Shown in pieces: positions 1-7,665 of a stretch of 64,000 bases of DNA (its first letter is position 1; each line of letters starts with the position of its first letter). The translations under genes and the position numbers were made by a program. The notes beneath the pieces were generated by a model, which was not told where the DNA came from, made no database searches, and worked only from the letters and a program-made list of their open reading frames with translations. This DNA is from Sporosarcina sp. FSL W7-1349 (GTDB lineage: Bacteria > Bacillota > Bacilli > Bacillales_A > Planococcaceae): contig NZ_JBBOOK010000001.1 in NCBI RefSeq assembly GCF_038003045.1, forward strand, positions 992,001 to 1,056,000. The letters are read 5' to 3'.

Positions 1-47
1 GATAGTTCAAGAAACCATTTCTCTATCATATCATGGACAGCGAAACC

Positions 48-129
48 GGTGCCAGGCACCAAAACAAACGCGAAAGTTCAAACATTCATGATTGTTTAAA
101 CAAACATGAATGTTTGAGTGCCTGGCACC
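48..129. repeat. Paired palindrome element, copy 1 (GGTGCCAGGCACC ... GTGCCTGGCACC)
   Basis: Two copies of a GTGCC(A/T)GGCAC palindrome (48-60 and 118-129) flank a 40-nt inverted repeat at 78-117 whose 20-nt arms match except for one base. The whole block can fold into a long hairpin. Its layout, terminal palindromes around an internal hairpin, matches the elements at 4403, 5473 and 11898. It lies downstream of the minus-strand gene at 188-697. A non-autonomous REP/MITE-like origin is an inference; no transposase is visible in the window. Confidence 0.7.
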
Positions 130-168
130 AAAAAAGCACAAGAGAGCATGGTTGCGTCTCTTGTGCTT
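128..168 (-). terminator. Intrinsic terminator of the DinB-like gene
   Basis: Perfect 11-bp stem (AAGCACAAGAG at 134-144 with CTCTTGTGCTT at 158-168) followed on the minus strand by a run of T. It sits just beyond the stop codon of the gene at 188-697. Confidence 0.75.
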
Positions 169-187
169 ATGGCCATCCCAATGACTT

Positions 188-697
188 TTAGTTGACTGCC
201 TGTTTTTTCACTTTCTCCAAATGACGCTCCATCTGTCCCAAATGTCCTTCTACATGTTTGATTAGCAGATGGTCGATCAGGAAAGATAGCGGTTTGCCAT
301 CGAAGTTTGGATTGTAGCTTGGAGCGGTTTTCGCCAAATCTTCTTCCTGCACATTCGAGAACGCCTGGTCAACAAGAGGCATGAGCGCTTGTAGACGACG
401 CGTCGCCTCTTCGGCTGTCACACCCGACACATAGGTTTCCTCGACAGCTGCCAAGCGCCGGACATGTTCGTGGTTGCGTCCCCATTTTGCTCCTGGCACG
501 ATCAACAACGCTTCCAAATCCGCTGCCCAGAACTCCACCGCTTCGATGACATGGCTCGCAATTTGCATGACAGACCATTCTTCTTCGGATGGTTTTTGGT
601 ACAATAACGAGGTATCTGCCGCTCCGATCAATTTCACCATTTCCTGGATTGCCGCATTCATGCTCTTCGAACCTTCTTGCAACTTTTCAATTGTCAT
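188..697 (-). CDS. DinB-like domain protein
   Basis: About 169 residues, the usual length of DinB/YfiT four-helix proteins. The three histidines expected to bind a metal can be seen: one in the motif ASHVIEA near residue 50, and two in KHVEGHLGQM near the C-terminus. Family members in Bacillus are metal-binding proteins, some acting as thiol (bacillithiol) transferases and others of unknown role. The longer frame opens with TTG at 706, but the GAGAAGGG ribosome site at 709-716 is too close to it. The ATG at 697 is spaced properly and is preferred. It is a single gene ending in its own terminator. Exact substrate cannot be told from sequence. Confidence 0.8.
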   Translation of the reverse strand: MTIEKLQEGSKSMNAAIQEMVKLIGAADTSLLYQKPSEEEWSVMQIASHVIEAVEFWAADLEALLIVPGAKWGRNHEHVRRLAAVEETYVSGVTAEEATRRLQALMPLVDQAFSNVQEEDLAKTAPSYNPNFDGKPLSFLIDHLLIKHVEGHLGQMERHLEKVKKQAVN

Positions 698-864
698 CCT
701 ATCCAATTCCCTTCTCTAATTCATTGCCACCGCTAATTTCTTCCTGTTCTTTGCTGTCAAATCACTGGTGGTGTCTTGTCCATTATACTAGACTTGTAAA
801 AGTTACGCGATAATTCAATACTGCCTTACACTTTCGATAAAACCTTGACGCCTCGGCTGTCTGC

Positions 865-894
865 GTATACATCCACCGTCGTGCGAGCATAGTA
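865..894 (+). promoter_or_regulatory. SigF/SigG-like forespore promoter
   Basis: GTATA at 865-869 and CATAGTA at 888-894 are separated by 18 bases, matching the forespore consensus GHATR-N18-CATNHTA except for G at the H position of the -10. The only gene it could serve is the 58-residue ORF at 916. A caution is that the predicted start of transcription, about 901, falls right at the ribosome site, giving an almost absent leader. Confidence 0.45.
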
Positions 895-915
895 CGCTGT
901 AGGAGGTGACCGACG

Positions 916-1092
916 ATGAATAAGAATAATAAAAAGACGATGAACGAGAGAACGCACAATCCCCATCACGTCTACAAAGACAATCGCAACAGCAACAGCA
1001 ATACGAATAACCAGTATGAAAACCGGAGTCAAGAGTTCGCAGCGGACTTTGGTGACAACAGCAGGAATGCTAAAACGCGAGATCACGAATGA
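916..1092 (+). CDS. Small Asn-rich hydrophilic protein, possibly a spore protein
   Basis: A 58-codon ORF with an excellent ribosome site (AGGAGGTGA at 901-909, six bases before the ATG). The product is very polar and rich in Asn, Lys, Arg and His (for example NRNSNSNTNNQYENRSQEF). It has no hydrophobic core and would be disordered. The segment QEFAADFGDN loosely recalls the EFASE protease site of gamma-type small acid-soluble spore proteins, and a SigG-like promoter precedes it. A role in spores is therefore an inference from composition and promoter, not from a clear family match. No gene overlaps it convincingly on the other strand. Confidence 0.6.
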   Translation: MNKNNKKTMNERTHNPHHVYKDNRNSNSNTNNQYENRSQEFAADFGDNSRNAKTRDHE

Positions 1093-1161
1093 GGGATTAG
1101 GAAAATGCCAGGGGCCATTTTATTTTGGTCTCTGGTATTGTTTTGTAATGACGCTTGTAGT

Positions 1162-1174
1162 GGTGACTGTCACC
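1162..1174. repeat. Solitary palindrome GGTGACTGTCACC
   Basis: Single 13-bp copy of the dispersed palindrome family, between the small ORF at 916-1092 and the ABC transporter. No partner copy or internal hairpin is clear here. Confidence 0.6.
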
Positions 1175-1380
1175 TTTACTATCACCTTTGCTACACAGAC
1201 CACTTGATAAAATAGTCCATTCCCGAATAAACTTAAAGTATAGTGTAGACAAATCAGTGGAATCAGCCAAAATATGATATAATTCTTACTGAAAATGAAT
1301 TTGTACCGACAGCAGCCATTCGCCATGGAATGGTTTCTTTTTATTTCCAATACGGACTATTTCACTTGAAAGGACACACT

Positions 1381-3090
1381 ATGCTAAAACAATTTTTCTC
1401 CTATTACAAACCGCACCGCAGATTGTTCATCATCGACTTTTCGAGTGCGGTGTTCGTCGCTTTGCTGGAGCTCGTCTTTCCGGTGGCCGTCCAATGGTTC
1501 ATCGACAGCCTGCTCCCTTCCGGTGATTGGGGACGAATCACGACGGTCAGCGTTCTTTTGCTCTTTATATACATATTGAGCACGTTTCTGCAATTCATCG
1601 TCAACTATCTTGGCCATAAGCTCGGCATCAATATCGAAACGGATATGCGCCGGGAACTGTTCGAACATGTCCAGCGGCAGTCGTTCCGGTTTTTCGACAA
1701 TACGAAGACCGGCCATATTATGACCCGCATCACAACCGATCTGTTCGATATCGGTGAATTTGCGCATCACGGGCCGGAAGATGCCTTCATCGCCATCATG
1801 ACCATCGTCGGCGCCTTCGGACTCATGTATTCCATCAATCCGGAGCTGGCGCTCATCACACTTGTCATGGTGCCCGTTCTAATTGTAATTATCACGTACT
1901 GCAATAAGAAGATGAACGCCGCCTGGCATAATATGTACGGCAAAATCGCCGAAGTAAACGGACGCGTGGAAGATTCGGTCTCCGGGTCCCGCGTCGTGAA
2001 ATCTTTCACGAACGAAGATTTTGAAATGAAGCGGTTCAATCAAGACAATGGCAATTTCAGGTTGGCGAAGTTGGTTGCCTATAAAGTGATGTCGTGGACC
2101 TCCTCTTCGATCTATATGTCGACCCGGATTATGACTCTCGTCGTCTTGGTCGTCGGCTCTTGGTTTACGTTCAACGGGCAATTGACATCCGGAGAGTTTG
2201 TCAGTTTCATCCTGTTCGTCAATATTCTGACGAAGCCAATCGATAAAATTAGTGCATTGCTCGAAATGTATCCGAAAGGGATGGCTGGGTTCAGTCGATT
2301 CCGCCAACTGATGAACGAAGAACCGGACATTCAAGACGCGCCGGACGCCATCGATGTCCCCCATTTGAACGGTGACATCCAACTGGCAGACGTCACGTTC
2401 GGCTACGACGGCAATAAACCCGTGCTCCAAAACATCAGCCTGTCGATCAAAGCCGGACAGACGGTCGCCTTCGTCGGTCCGTCAGGCGCAGGAAAAACGA
2501 CGATTTGCTCCCTCATCCCGCGTTTCTATGATGTACATGAAGGACAGATCACGATTGACGGACTTGATATCCGCCAGATGACACAGAAGTCACTGCGCAG
2601 CCAAATCGGCATCGTCCAGCAAGACGTATTCCTCTTTACCGGGACGGTCAAAGAGAACATTGCATACGGCAAGCTCGATGCGACGGATGAAGAGATTTTC
2701 GAAGCGGCAAAACGGGCACATCTGGAAGAATTCATCGCGAATTTACCAGATGGGTACGAAACCCAGATCGGCGAACGCGGATTGAAACTGTCCGGCGGGC
2801 AGAAACAGCGCCTCGCCATCGCCCGCATGTTCCTGAAGAACCCGCCGATCCTCATCTTGGACGAAGCGACGTCCGCCCTCGACACGGAGACGGAACGCAT
2901 TATCCAGGAATCGCTCGAGGAGCTGTCCGAAAACCGGACGACGCTCGTCATCGCACACCGTCTTACGACCATCCGCAATGCCGACCGCGTCATCGTCGTG
3001 ACACCGGACGGTATCGAAGAGGAAGGTACCTATACGGAACTCGTCGAACAAGGCGGCATGTTCGCCAGACTGCATGCAAATCAAATGTAA
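1381..3090 (+). CDS. ABC transporter, fused permease and ATP-binding protein
   Basis: A 569-residue half-transporter of the exporter (MsbA/LmrA-like) type. An N-terminal domain of about 320 residues with six predicted membrane helices is followed by a nucleotide-binding domain. Visible motifs are Walker A GPSGAGKTT, signature LSGGQKQR, Walker B ILILDEATSALD and the switch histidine in VIAHRLTT. Such proteins act as homodimers or heterodimers exporting drugs or lipids; the substrate here is unknown. The frame is open upstream to 1330, but GAAAGGA at 1367-1373 places the start at ATG 1381. It stands alone, without a partner half-transporter. Confidence 0.92.
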   Translation: MLKQFFSYYKPHRRLFIIDFSSAVFVALLELVFPVAVQWFIDSLLPSGDWGRITTVSVLLLFIYILSTFLQFIVNYLGHKLGINIETDMRRELFEHVQRQSFRFFDNTKTGHIMTRITTDLFDIGEFAHHGPEDAFIAIMTIVGAFGLMYSINPELALITLVMVPVLIVIITYCNKKMNAAWHNMYGKIAEVNGRVEDSVSGSRVVKSFTNEDFEMKRFNQDNGNFRLAKLVAYKVMSWTSSSIYMSTRIMTLVVLVVGSWFTFNGQLTSGEFVSFILFVNILTKPIDKISALLEMYPKGMAGFSRFRQLMNEEPDIQDAPDAIDVPHLNGDIQLADVTFGYDGNKPVLQNISLSIKAGQTVAFVGPSGAGKTTICSLIPRFYDVHEGQITIDGLDIRQMTQKSLRSQIGIVQQDVFLFTGTVKENIAYGKLDATDEEIFEAAKRAHLEEFIANLPDGYETQIGERGLKLSGGQKQRLAIARMFLKNPPILILDEATSALDTETERIIQESLEELSENRTTLVIAHRLTTIRNADRVIVVTPDGIEEEGTYTELVEQGGMFARLHANQM

Positions 3091-3105
3091 GGGAAGATAA
3101 AAAAC

Positions 3106-3158
3106 GGTGCCTGTTTGATAACCATTCGTATCATCATGAATGCTCATCGAACAGGCAC
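3106..3158. repeat. Inverted repeat GTGCCTGTT ... AACAGGCAC
   Basis: Nine-base arms at 3107-3115 and 3150-3158 lie between two convergent genes, and the stop codon of the minus-strand gene (3134) is inside the loop. The arms begin with the same GGTGCCTG as the dispersed palindromes, so it may be a diverged member of that family or a shared terminator. Confidence 0.5.
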
Positions 3159-3613
3159 TGCTTCTCGGCTTCCGCAGCCCGTTTCACCTTTTGGGCGTGC
3201 TGAGCGATAAATTGTCTCATATAGTTTTCCAGAAACAACAAGTCTGCCACTTTACCGAATATGCCAAAAGGAGATTGATACGAGACGGTATCCTTCATCC
3301 TCGTTCCCGTGCCGCTTGGAATGAATTCATGCGTATGCTGGAAAGATTGGAAAGGACCTTGGACCATGGCGTCGGTGAATTTGCATGGATTGTCCATCTC
3401 TATGATTCGTGACTTCAATTTTTGTTTTATTCCGAAATGGCTCACTTCCCAGGTGACGGAATCGCCAAGCCCCATCAATCCGGACGTAACCCCACCAATC
3501 GCCTTTTGTTTCGTAAGCATCGTTTTCCCCGAATGGATCTCCACCGTTCTGGCCAGATCGAAACAAACTTGAATGGAAGCGTCAATTGAAATTTCATGTT
3601 CGATAACCGGCAT
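3134..3613 (-). CDS. SRPBCC (START-like) family protein
   Basis: 159 residues with the pattern of polyketide cyclase/coenzyme Q-binding proteins: an opening strand VIEHEISIDASIQVCFDLA, then strands around WEVSHFG and SFQHTHEFIPSGTGTRMKDTVSY, and a long C-terminal helix. The fold binds hydrophobic ligands in a deep pocket; the ligand cannot be predicted. ATG at 3613 has GAGGGG seven bases upstream. Single gene, convergent with the ABC transporter. Confidence 0.82.
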   Translation of the reverse strand: MPVIEHEISIDASIQVCFDLARTVEIHSGKTMLTKQKAIGGVTSGLMGLGDSVTWEVSHFGIKQKLKSRIIEMDNPCKFTDAMVQGPFQSFQHTHEFIPSGTGTRMKDTVSYQSPFGIFGKVADLLFLENYMRQFIAQHAQKVKRAAEAEKQCLFDEHS

Positions 3614-3823
3614 GAAGTCAACCCCTCTTTGAAGTAGATACTTTTTATTCTTCCCGAAAATTAGGTTAATGGAACGTAAAGTTCAGGGAAAAAGGGCGCC
3701 CCTCATGAATCATCTACTATCATCCTATCTGGAGACTGAGTTTTCCAAAAACATCGACGGTGACTGTCTTCCCTACAAATGATAGACTGGTAGGGGATAA
3801 ATACATAATGGGAGGAAAGCAGA

Positions 3824-4399
3824 ATGTCAATTATAACAGGCCTGCAAGAGCGCAGGGCGATACGGAATTACGATGGACGGGACGTGGAAGACGATAAAAT
3901 CCGCCAATTGCTGGAAGCCGCCACGTGGGCGCCAAACGACCGACTGCGGGAGCCTTGGACATTTTACGTAGTAAAAGGCGAAGCGAAAGAACGGTATAAT
4001 CAGCTGGCGGAGGAGTTTTTGCAAGATCGTTTCCCGACGAAGCCCCATTTAATCGAAAGTTCACTGAAAGTGGTGCTGAGCACGCCAGTTCATATTATTG
4101 TGACGAGCGATATCGTGCCCGATGATCCGGACGCCACAAAAGACAATGTTTTTGCGGTCAGCTGCGCCATCCACTCGATGTGGCTCGCTGCACATGACCT
4201 CGGCCTTGGGTTTGTCTGGCGGACGCGCGGAGTCGGCCTCGTGCATGACGAACGGCTTCACCGATTCATCGGCTCGCCGGAAAATAAACAAATCATCGGC
4301 AACTTGTTCATCGGCTACCCGGATCCCGAATCACTCGCCAAACTGAAAACTCCGGCACGCACGCCATATGAGGAGAAAACCGTCTGGTTGGATATGTAA
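3824..4399 (+). CDS. Nitroreductase family protein
   Basis: 191 residues, the normal length for a compact FMN-dependent nitroreductase. The N-terminus has the FMN-binding pattern ERRAIRNYDGR and AATWAPNDRLREPW, and the C-terminal half has GNLFIGYP, typical of the second flavin-binding segment. Members reduce nitro compounds, quinones or flavins with NAD(P)H. GGGAGGAAAG sits just upstream of ATG 3824. It resembles Bacillus YfhC/YodC-type oxidoreductases, but I cannot assign the physiological substrate. Monocistronic. Confidence 0.88.
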   Translation: MSIITGLQERRAIRNYDGRDVEDDKIRQLLEAATWAPNDRLREPWTFYVVKGEAKERYNQLAEEFLQDRFPTKPHLIESSLKVVLSTPVHIIVTSDIVPDDPDATKDNVFAVSCAIHSMWLAAHDLGLGFVWRTRGVGLVHDERLHRFIGSPENKQIIGNLFIGYPDPESLAKLKTPARTPYEEKTVWLDM

Positions 4400-4402
4400 T
4401 AA

Positions 4403-4471
4403 GGTGACAGTCCCCTTTACAATTCGGACACTATTCTGAATCGTTTCCGAATTATTTGGGTGACTGGCACC
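4403..4471. repeat. Paired palindrome element, copy 2
   Basis: GGTGACAGTCCCC (4403-4415) and GGTGACTGGCACC (4459-4471) flank a core in which AATTCGGA is matched by TCCGAATT, making an internal hairpin. The right end is a hybrid of the GTGACTGTCAC and GTGCCTGGCAC types. It begins three bases after the nitroreductase stop codon. Confidence 0.75.
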
Positions 4472-4678
4472 TTTTCAATGTCCTTTTATGAACGTACCCT
4501 GTAAACACTTCCCATGGCCTTGGCCCTCCTCCGCCAGGCAATCCTCTTAAAGCTCAAAATGCTAATAAGACTGATGATATACCAACGTTTACAAAGGTTT
4601 TTAGGTTCAAGTTGGTTCAAAACAATCAGGGCAAGTTTTTATATAATTACTTAATTTTTGGTAAGGCGTTTTTAAATC

Positions 4679-4725
4679 TTGTAATCAAACCGTTTTCGGT
4701 ATATAATTTAGTTAACTTAACTAAA
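4679..4725 (+). promoter_or_regulatory. SigA promoter with MarR-type operator
   Basis: TTGTAA at 4679-4684 and TATAAT at 4702-4707 are 17 bases apart. Starting at the last base of the -10 is a perfect 19-bp palindrome, TTTAGTTAACTTAACTAAA (4707-4725), covering the transcription start. This is the usual layout for autorepression by the MarR protein encoded second in the operon. The link to that protein is an inference from position. Confidence 0.75.
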
Positions 4726-4741
4726 CTAAGGAGTTTTGAAA

Positions 4742-5038
4742 ATGGAAAAAGAGATAGTTTCAAACGAAGATAAGCAAAAAAAACCATTCCTTTTTAAACT
4801 TGGAATAGGGCTTCTAATCCTTTATCCAATACTATGGGGATTTGCTGCCATCGTACCATTTACCCCATTTCCAACCCACATTAAGGCCACTGTTATTACA
4901 GTATGTATAGTAGTGGGAGAAATCTTTTTTTTGATAGGTGTTGCCTTTGTCGGCAAAGAAATAGTGACTAAATATAAAAGTAAGTTAAACCCAAAAAATT
5001 GGAGAAGAAAAGGCGGTAAACAAAAAGATGAAAAATGA
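4742..5038 (+). CDS. Small two-helix membrane protein
   Basis: 98 residues. A charged N-terminus is followed by two hydrophobic helices (LGIGLLILYPILWGFAAIVPF and a second around TVITVCIVVGEIFFLIGVAF) and a lysine-rich tail, so a cytoplasmic-in/cytoplasmic-out hairpin is likely. ATG 4742 is chosen over TTG 4736 because AAGGAG at 4728-4733 is eight bases away. It overlaps the following MarR gene by 11 bases and is its probable regulatory target. No function is recognised. The pair is clearly more AT-rich than the flanking genes. Confidence 0.75.
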   Translation: MEKEIVSNEDKQKKPFLFKLGIGLLILYPILWGFAAIVPFTPFPTHIKATVITVCIVVGEIFFLIGVAFVGKEIVTKYKSKLNPKNWRRKGGKQKDEK

Positions 5039-5459
5039 AAACCTACCTGAGGAAATTAATCAAGCACTTGAAGAACTATGGCTGTTACTTGAAGCAAAAG
5101 AAAGAGATTTCACAAATTTCCAATTAAATAATCAGCAATATACGATATTAACATTAATTATTCGGCATCCATCATCCACTCCTACAGAGTTAGCAGAAAA
5201 AATGAATATTACCAAAAGCGCTATCAGCCAACAGTTAGTAAAACTTGAAATGGATGATTATATTTATAGAAAACAACATTCAGAAGATAAGCGTACATTT
5301 TCGGTTGAATTAGGCAAAAAAGGATTGCTTTATAAAAAAGAAATGGAAAGATTTATGCAGCAGATTACCGAAAAATATTATGCGAGTCTATCACCCGAAG
5401 AATTAACAAACTTTTTATCCGCACTGCAAAAGCTAACAAAAGTAATTAATGAACTGTAG
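5028..5459 (+). CDS. MarR family transcriptional regulator
   Basis: 143 residues with a typical winged helix: LTLIIRHPSSTPTELAEKMNITKSAISQQLVKLEMDDYIYR, then the wing with the conserved DKR in HSEDKRTFSVELG, flanked by dimerisation helices at both ends. It overlaps the upstream membrane-protein gene, so the two are translated together. The palindrome over the operon promoter (4707-4725) is the likely binding site. The inducer is unknown. Confidence 0.9.
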   Translation: MKNENLPEEINQALEELWLLLEAKERDFTNFQLNNQQYTILTLIIRHPSSTPTELAEKMNITKSAISQQLVKLEMDDYIYRKQHSEDKRTFSVELGKKGLLYKKEMERFMQQITEKYYASLSPEELTNFLSALQKLTKVINEL

Positions 5460-5472
5460 GGATTATTGTAAA

Positions 5473-5538
5473 GGTGACAGCCCCCTTTTTATTTCGGACA
5501 CTTCTGAATTGTTTCCGAATTGTTTGATGACTGTCACC
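5473..5538. repeat. Paired palindrome element, copy 3
   Basis: GGTGACAGCCCCC at 5473 and GATGACTGTCACC at 5526-5538 enclose a core (TTTCGGACACTTCTGAA then TTGTTTCCGAA) clearly homologous to the core of the copy at 4403-4471. It begins 13 bases past the MarR stop codon. Confidence 0.75.
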
Positions 5539-5599
5539 TTTGCATATTTTCGTTGGCTAGTGAGTAAAGTTGAATATATCCATGCAAAGGAGTGATCGA

Positions 5600-5662
5600 A
5601 TGGCAAAATGCAAATCCTGTGGTGCAGATAAATCCCAATGCAAGTCTTGTAAGAAATGCTGA
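5600..5662 (+). CDS. Candidate 20-residue cysteine-rich peptide
   Basis: A very short ORF with AAAGGAG at 5586-5592 and a well spaced ATG. The 20-residue product has five cysteines at positions 4, 7, 14, 17 and 20, giving two CxxC pairs joined by GADKSQ and a final Cys, plus five lysines. Such spacing suits metal binding (zinc or copper), or a disulfide peptide. It lies just upstream of a CtaG-like gene, whose family is linked to copper insertion in cytochrome oxidase. Whether it is translated is not known; no family is recognised. Confidence 0.45.
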   Translation: MAKCKSCGADKSQCKSCKKC

Positions 5663-5795
5663 TCGTTTCCCCTCTTCCGCAATCGAAAGATCGTACCCGA
5701 TCATAAATGGGTACCGGTTTTACACTTGCTTCGCCCATCTTCATTTTCATATACAATAGGATAGCTTTTTATAATAGAAGGGAGGCGAGAATCTG

Positions 5796-6644
5796 TTGCC
5801 AGGCTTGGAATTCATTCTTATGAATCAGTTGACATGGAATTGGCCGTTGCTCCTTACGCTACTTGGCATTGTTGCCCTATATCTGTTTGCCGTCCATCGA
5901 TACGCCAAAGGGAAAACAATTCTCCTGCAACCCTTCTGCTTTTTCACAGGCTGTTTGCTTCTGCTGCTAGTCGTCGTTAGTCCTTTTGCAATTATCAGCC
6001 ATGTCTCATTCAGTTTACATATGATTCAAATGAGCATCCTGTACTTCATCGTCCCGCCTCTTCTACTGTTAGGCATTCCGGAGCAACTGCTTCACCGCCT
6101 GCCGCGTTTGCCGAAGTCCAGCTGGCTGAAAATGAATCCCTTTCCCCGAAACATAGCTCTGTATACATTTGCTTCATTATTCCTCCTCTATCACACCCCA
6201 TTCATCCTGACATTTCTTGTTGGCCATCCCTTATTACAAAACAGCTATTTGCTCCTTTTATTCGCTTTATCCTTTGGCATGTGGCATCCGATCGCGTCGC
6301 CCGATCCTTTGCTACGGTTATGCACTTGCAAAATGAAACAGTACACTTTTTGCAGCGGGCTTGCGATCACGCCGGCCTGTCTTTTATTTATCGGGGCGGC
6401 TATTTTGGAAAATACAAGCAACCCGTTACTCATGCAGCTGACCGCCCATATTTGCATCCCGTCTTCTTCAGGTAAACCGCCCATCCTCCCCTCGCCCTTT
6501 AACACGAAATACGACCAACTGCTGGCGGGCATTCTCATGATGGGATTGCATAAGTTCAGTTTGGCCATGGCCCTTCGGCTGGAACGCAAAATATCTGCAC
6601 GCTTCTACGCGGAAGTGGAGAAGGAATATGGCGACTGTCAATAA
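5796..6644 (+). CDS. ctaG: CtaG-like cytochrome c oxidase assembly protein
   Basis: 282 residues, polytopic, with about seven hydrophobic segments. Features of the caa3-type CtaG family are present: HMIQMSILYFIVPPLLLLGIPE in the second/third helix, LYHTPF, GMWHP and a C-terminal AGILMMGLHKFSLA. In Bacillus subtilis CtaG is needed for functional caa3 oxidase, probably through copper delivery. The start is TTG 5796, ten bases after GAAGGGAGG. No oxidase genes are adjacent, so this may be an extra, unlinked copy. Confidence 0.75.
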   Translation: MPGLEFILMNQLTWNWPLLLTLLGIVALYLFAVHRYAKGKTILLQPFCFFTGCLLLLLVVVSPFAIISHVSFSLHMIQMSILYFIVPPLLLLGIPEQLLHRLPRLPKSSWLKMNPFPRNIALYTFASLFLLYHTPFILTFLVGHPLLQNSYLLLLFALSFGMWHPIASPDPLLRLCTCKMKQYTFCSGLAITPACLLFIGAAILENTSNPLLMQLTAHICIPSSSGKPPILPSPFNTKYDQLLAGILMMGLHKFSLAMALRLERKISARFYAEVEKEYGDCQ

Positions 6645-6735
6645 GTTATACTTATGTATTTTTATAAATAACCTATATTTTTCTTATAGAACGGAGGATG
6701 ATATAGTAAAGTAAAGAGATGGGAAGTGATTTACA

Positions 6736-7479
6736 TTGAGAATTTTTGATGCTCATTTTCATATTATTGATTTTGATTTCCCAATTGTTGAAAACCAAGG
6801 ATATTTGCCGCCTAGTTATGTTGTAGAAGACTATCAACAGGAAGCTGCTGAGTTGAATGTAGCAGGTGGAGCGATCGTCTCGGGTTCATTCCAAGGATTT
6901 GACCAAGAATATTTAGTAAACGCACTTAATAAAATGGGTTCCACATTTTGTGGTGTCACACAATTACCTTTTACGGTGACGGACGAAGAAATTATAAACT
7001 TACATGAAAAAGGGGTAAAAGCATTACGGTTTAATATAAAACGAGGCGGTTCAGAGGATCTATCAAAGCTCGATTACTTGGCGAGGAGAGTTTATGAGGT
7101 AGCTGGATGGCATAGCGAACTTTATATCGATGCAAAAGAATTACCCGAAATTGCATCGACTATTGAAAAGCTACCAGCTATTTCAATTGACCATTTAGGG
7201 CTGTCAGAAGAAGGCTTACCGCATTTATTACAATTAATTGATAAAGGCGTCCGAGTAAAAGCATCAGGTTTTGGGCGTGTGGAACTAGATGTCGAACATG
7301 CTTTAACATCTATTTATGCAACAAACCCGGATGCGCTAATGTTTGGAACAGATTTGCCCTCTACAAGAGCCAAAAGACCGTTTCAGTACGGAGACATTGA
7401 ATTAATTCAACAGCTGTTTGACGAACAAGCTACTGATAAAATTCTGTATACCAATGCTTTCAATTGGTATTTCAAGTGA
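6736..7479 (+). CDS. Amidohydrolase-2 family (TIM-barrel metal hydrolase)
   Basis: 247 residues, short for the family. It opens with the metal-binding IFDAHFHI (HxH), has the barrel histidine in SIDHLG, and ends with MFGTDLPSTR containing the catalytic Asp, then an NAFNWY tail like the NALRLF of other members. Relatives hydrolyse or decarboxylate cyclic and aromatic acids (dicarboxypyrone hydrolase, ACMS decarboxylase type); the substrate here is not evident. TTG 6736 follows GGGAAGTGA. The gene is more AT-rich than its neighbours, suggesting acquisition. Confidence 0.82.
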   Translation: MRIFDAHFHIIDFDFPIVENQGYLPPSYVVEDYQQEAAELNVAGGAIVSGSFQGFDQEYLVNALNKMGSTFCGVTQLPFTVTDEEIINLHEKGVKALRFNIKRGGSEDLSKLDYLARRVYEVAGWHSELYIDAKELPEIASTIEKLPAISIDHLGLSEEGLPHLLQLIDKGVRVKASGFGRVELDVEHALTSIYATNPDALMFGTDLPSTRAKRPFQYGDIELIQQLFDEQATDKILYTNAFNWYFK

Positions 7480-7533
7480 TTTAGCACTTATGGATTTGGA
7501 ATAAATTTTTTAATGGATGGATTCACGTAAAAA

Positions 7534-7580
7534 CGGGGCCTGCGCAGGAACTATATCGTTCCTCACACAGGTCCTTTTTG
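7534..7580 (+). terminator. Intrinsic terminator after the amidohydrolase
   Basis: A hairpin between GGGCCTGCGCAGGAAC (from 7536) and GTTCCTCACACAGGTCC (to about 7574) is followed by TTTTTG. It lies downstream of the amidohydrolase gene. Confidence 0.7.
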
Positions 7581-7665
7581 TTGTAACCATTTTATTGCAC
7601 TCCCGGCCATCCGCCTACATATCCTGTAGGAGATAAAGCCATTATTTCTTGGAAAGGATGAAGCG

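Larger units (their letters stand above)
4400..4741. other. Intergenic region with repeat and MarR promoter
   Basis: Holds the palindrome element at 4403-4471, about 210 bases of AT-rich sequence in which I see no gene, and the promoter/operator of the MarR operon at 4679-4725. Confidence 0.6.

Noticed and set aside
1879..2430. 183-residue frame antisense to the ABC transporter
   Set aside because: Lies fully inside a gene with intact ABC motifs; shadow frame.
5463..5756. 97-residue minus-strand frame
   Set aside because: Overlaps a repeat element and the cysteine-rich ORF; lacks a ribosome site.
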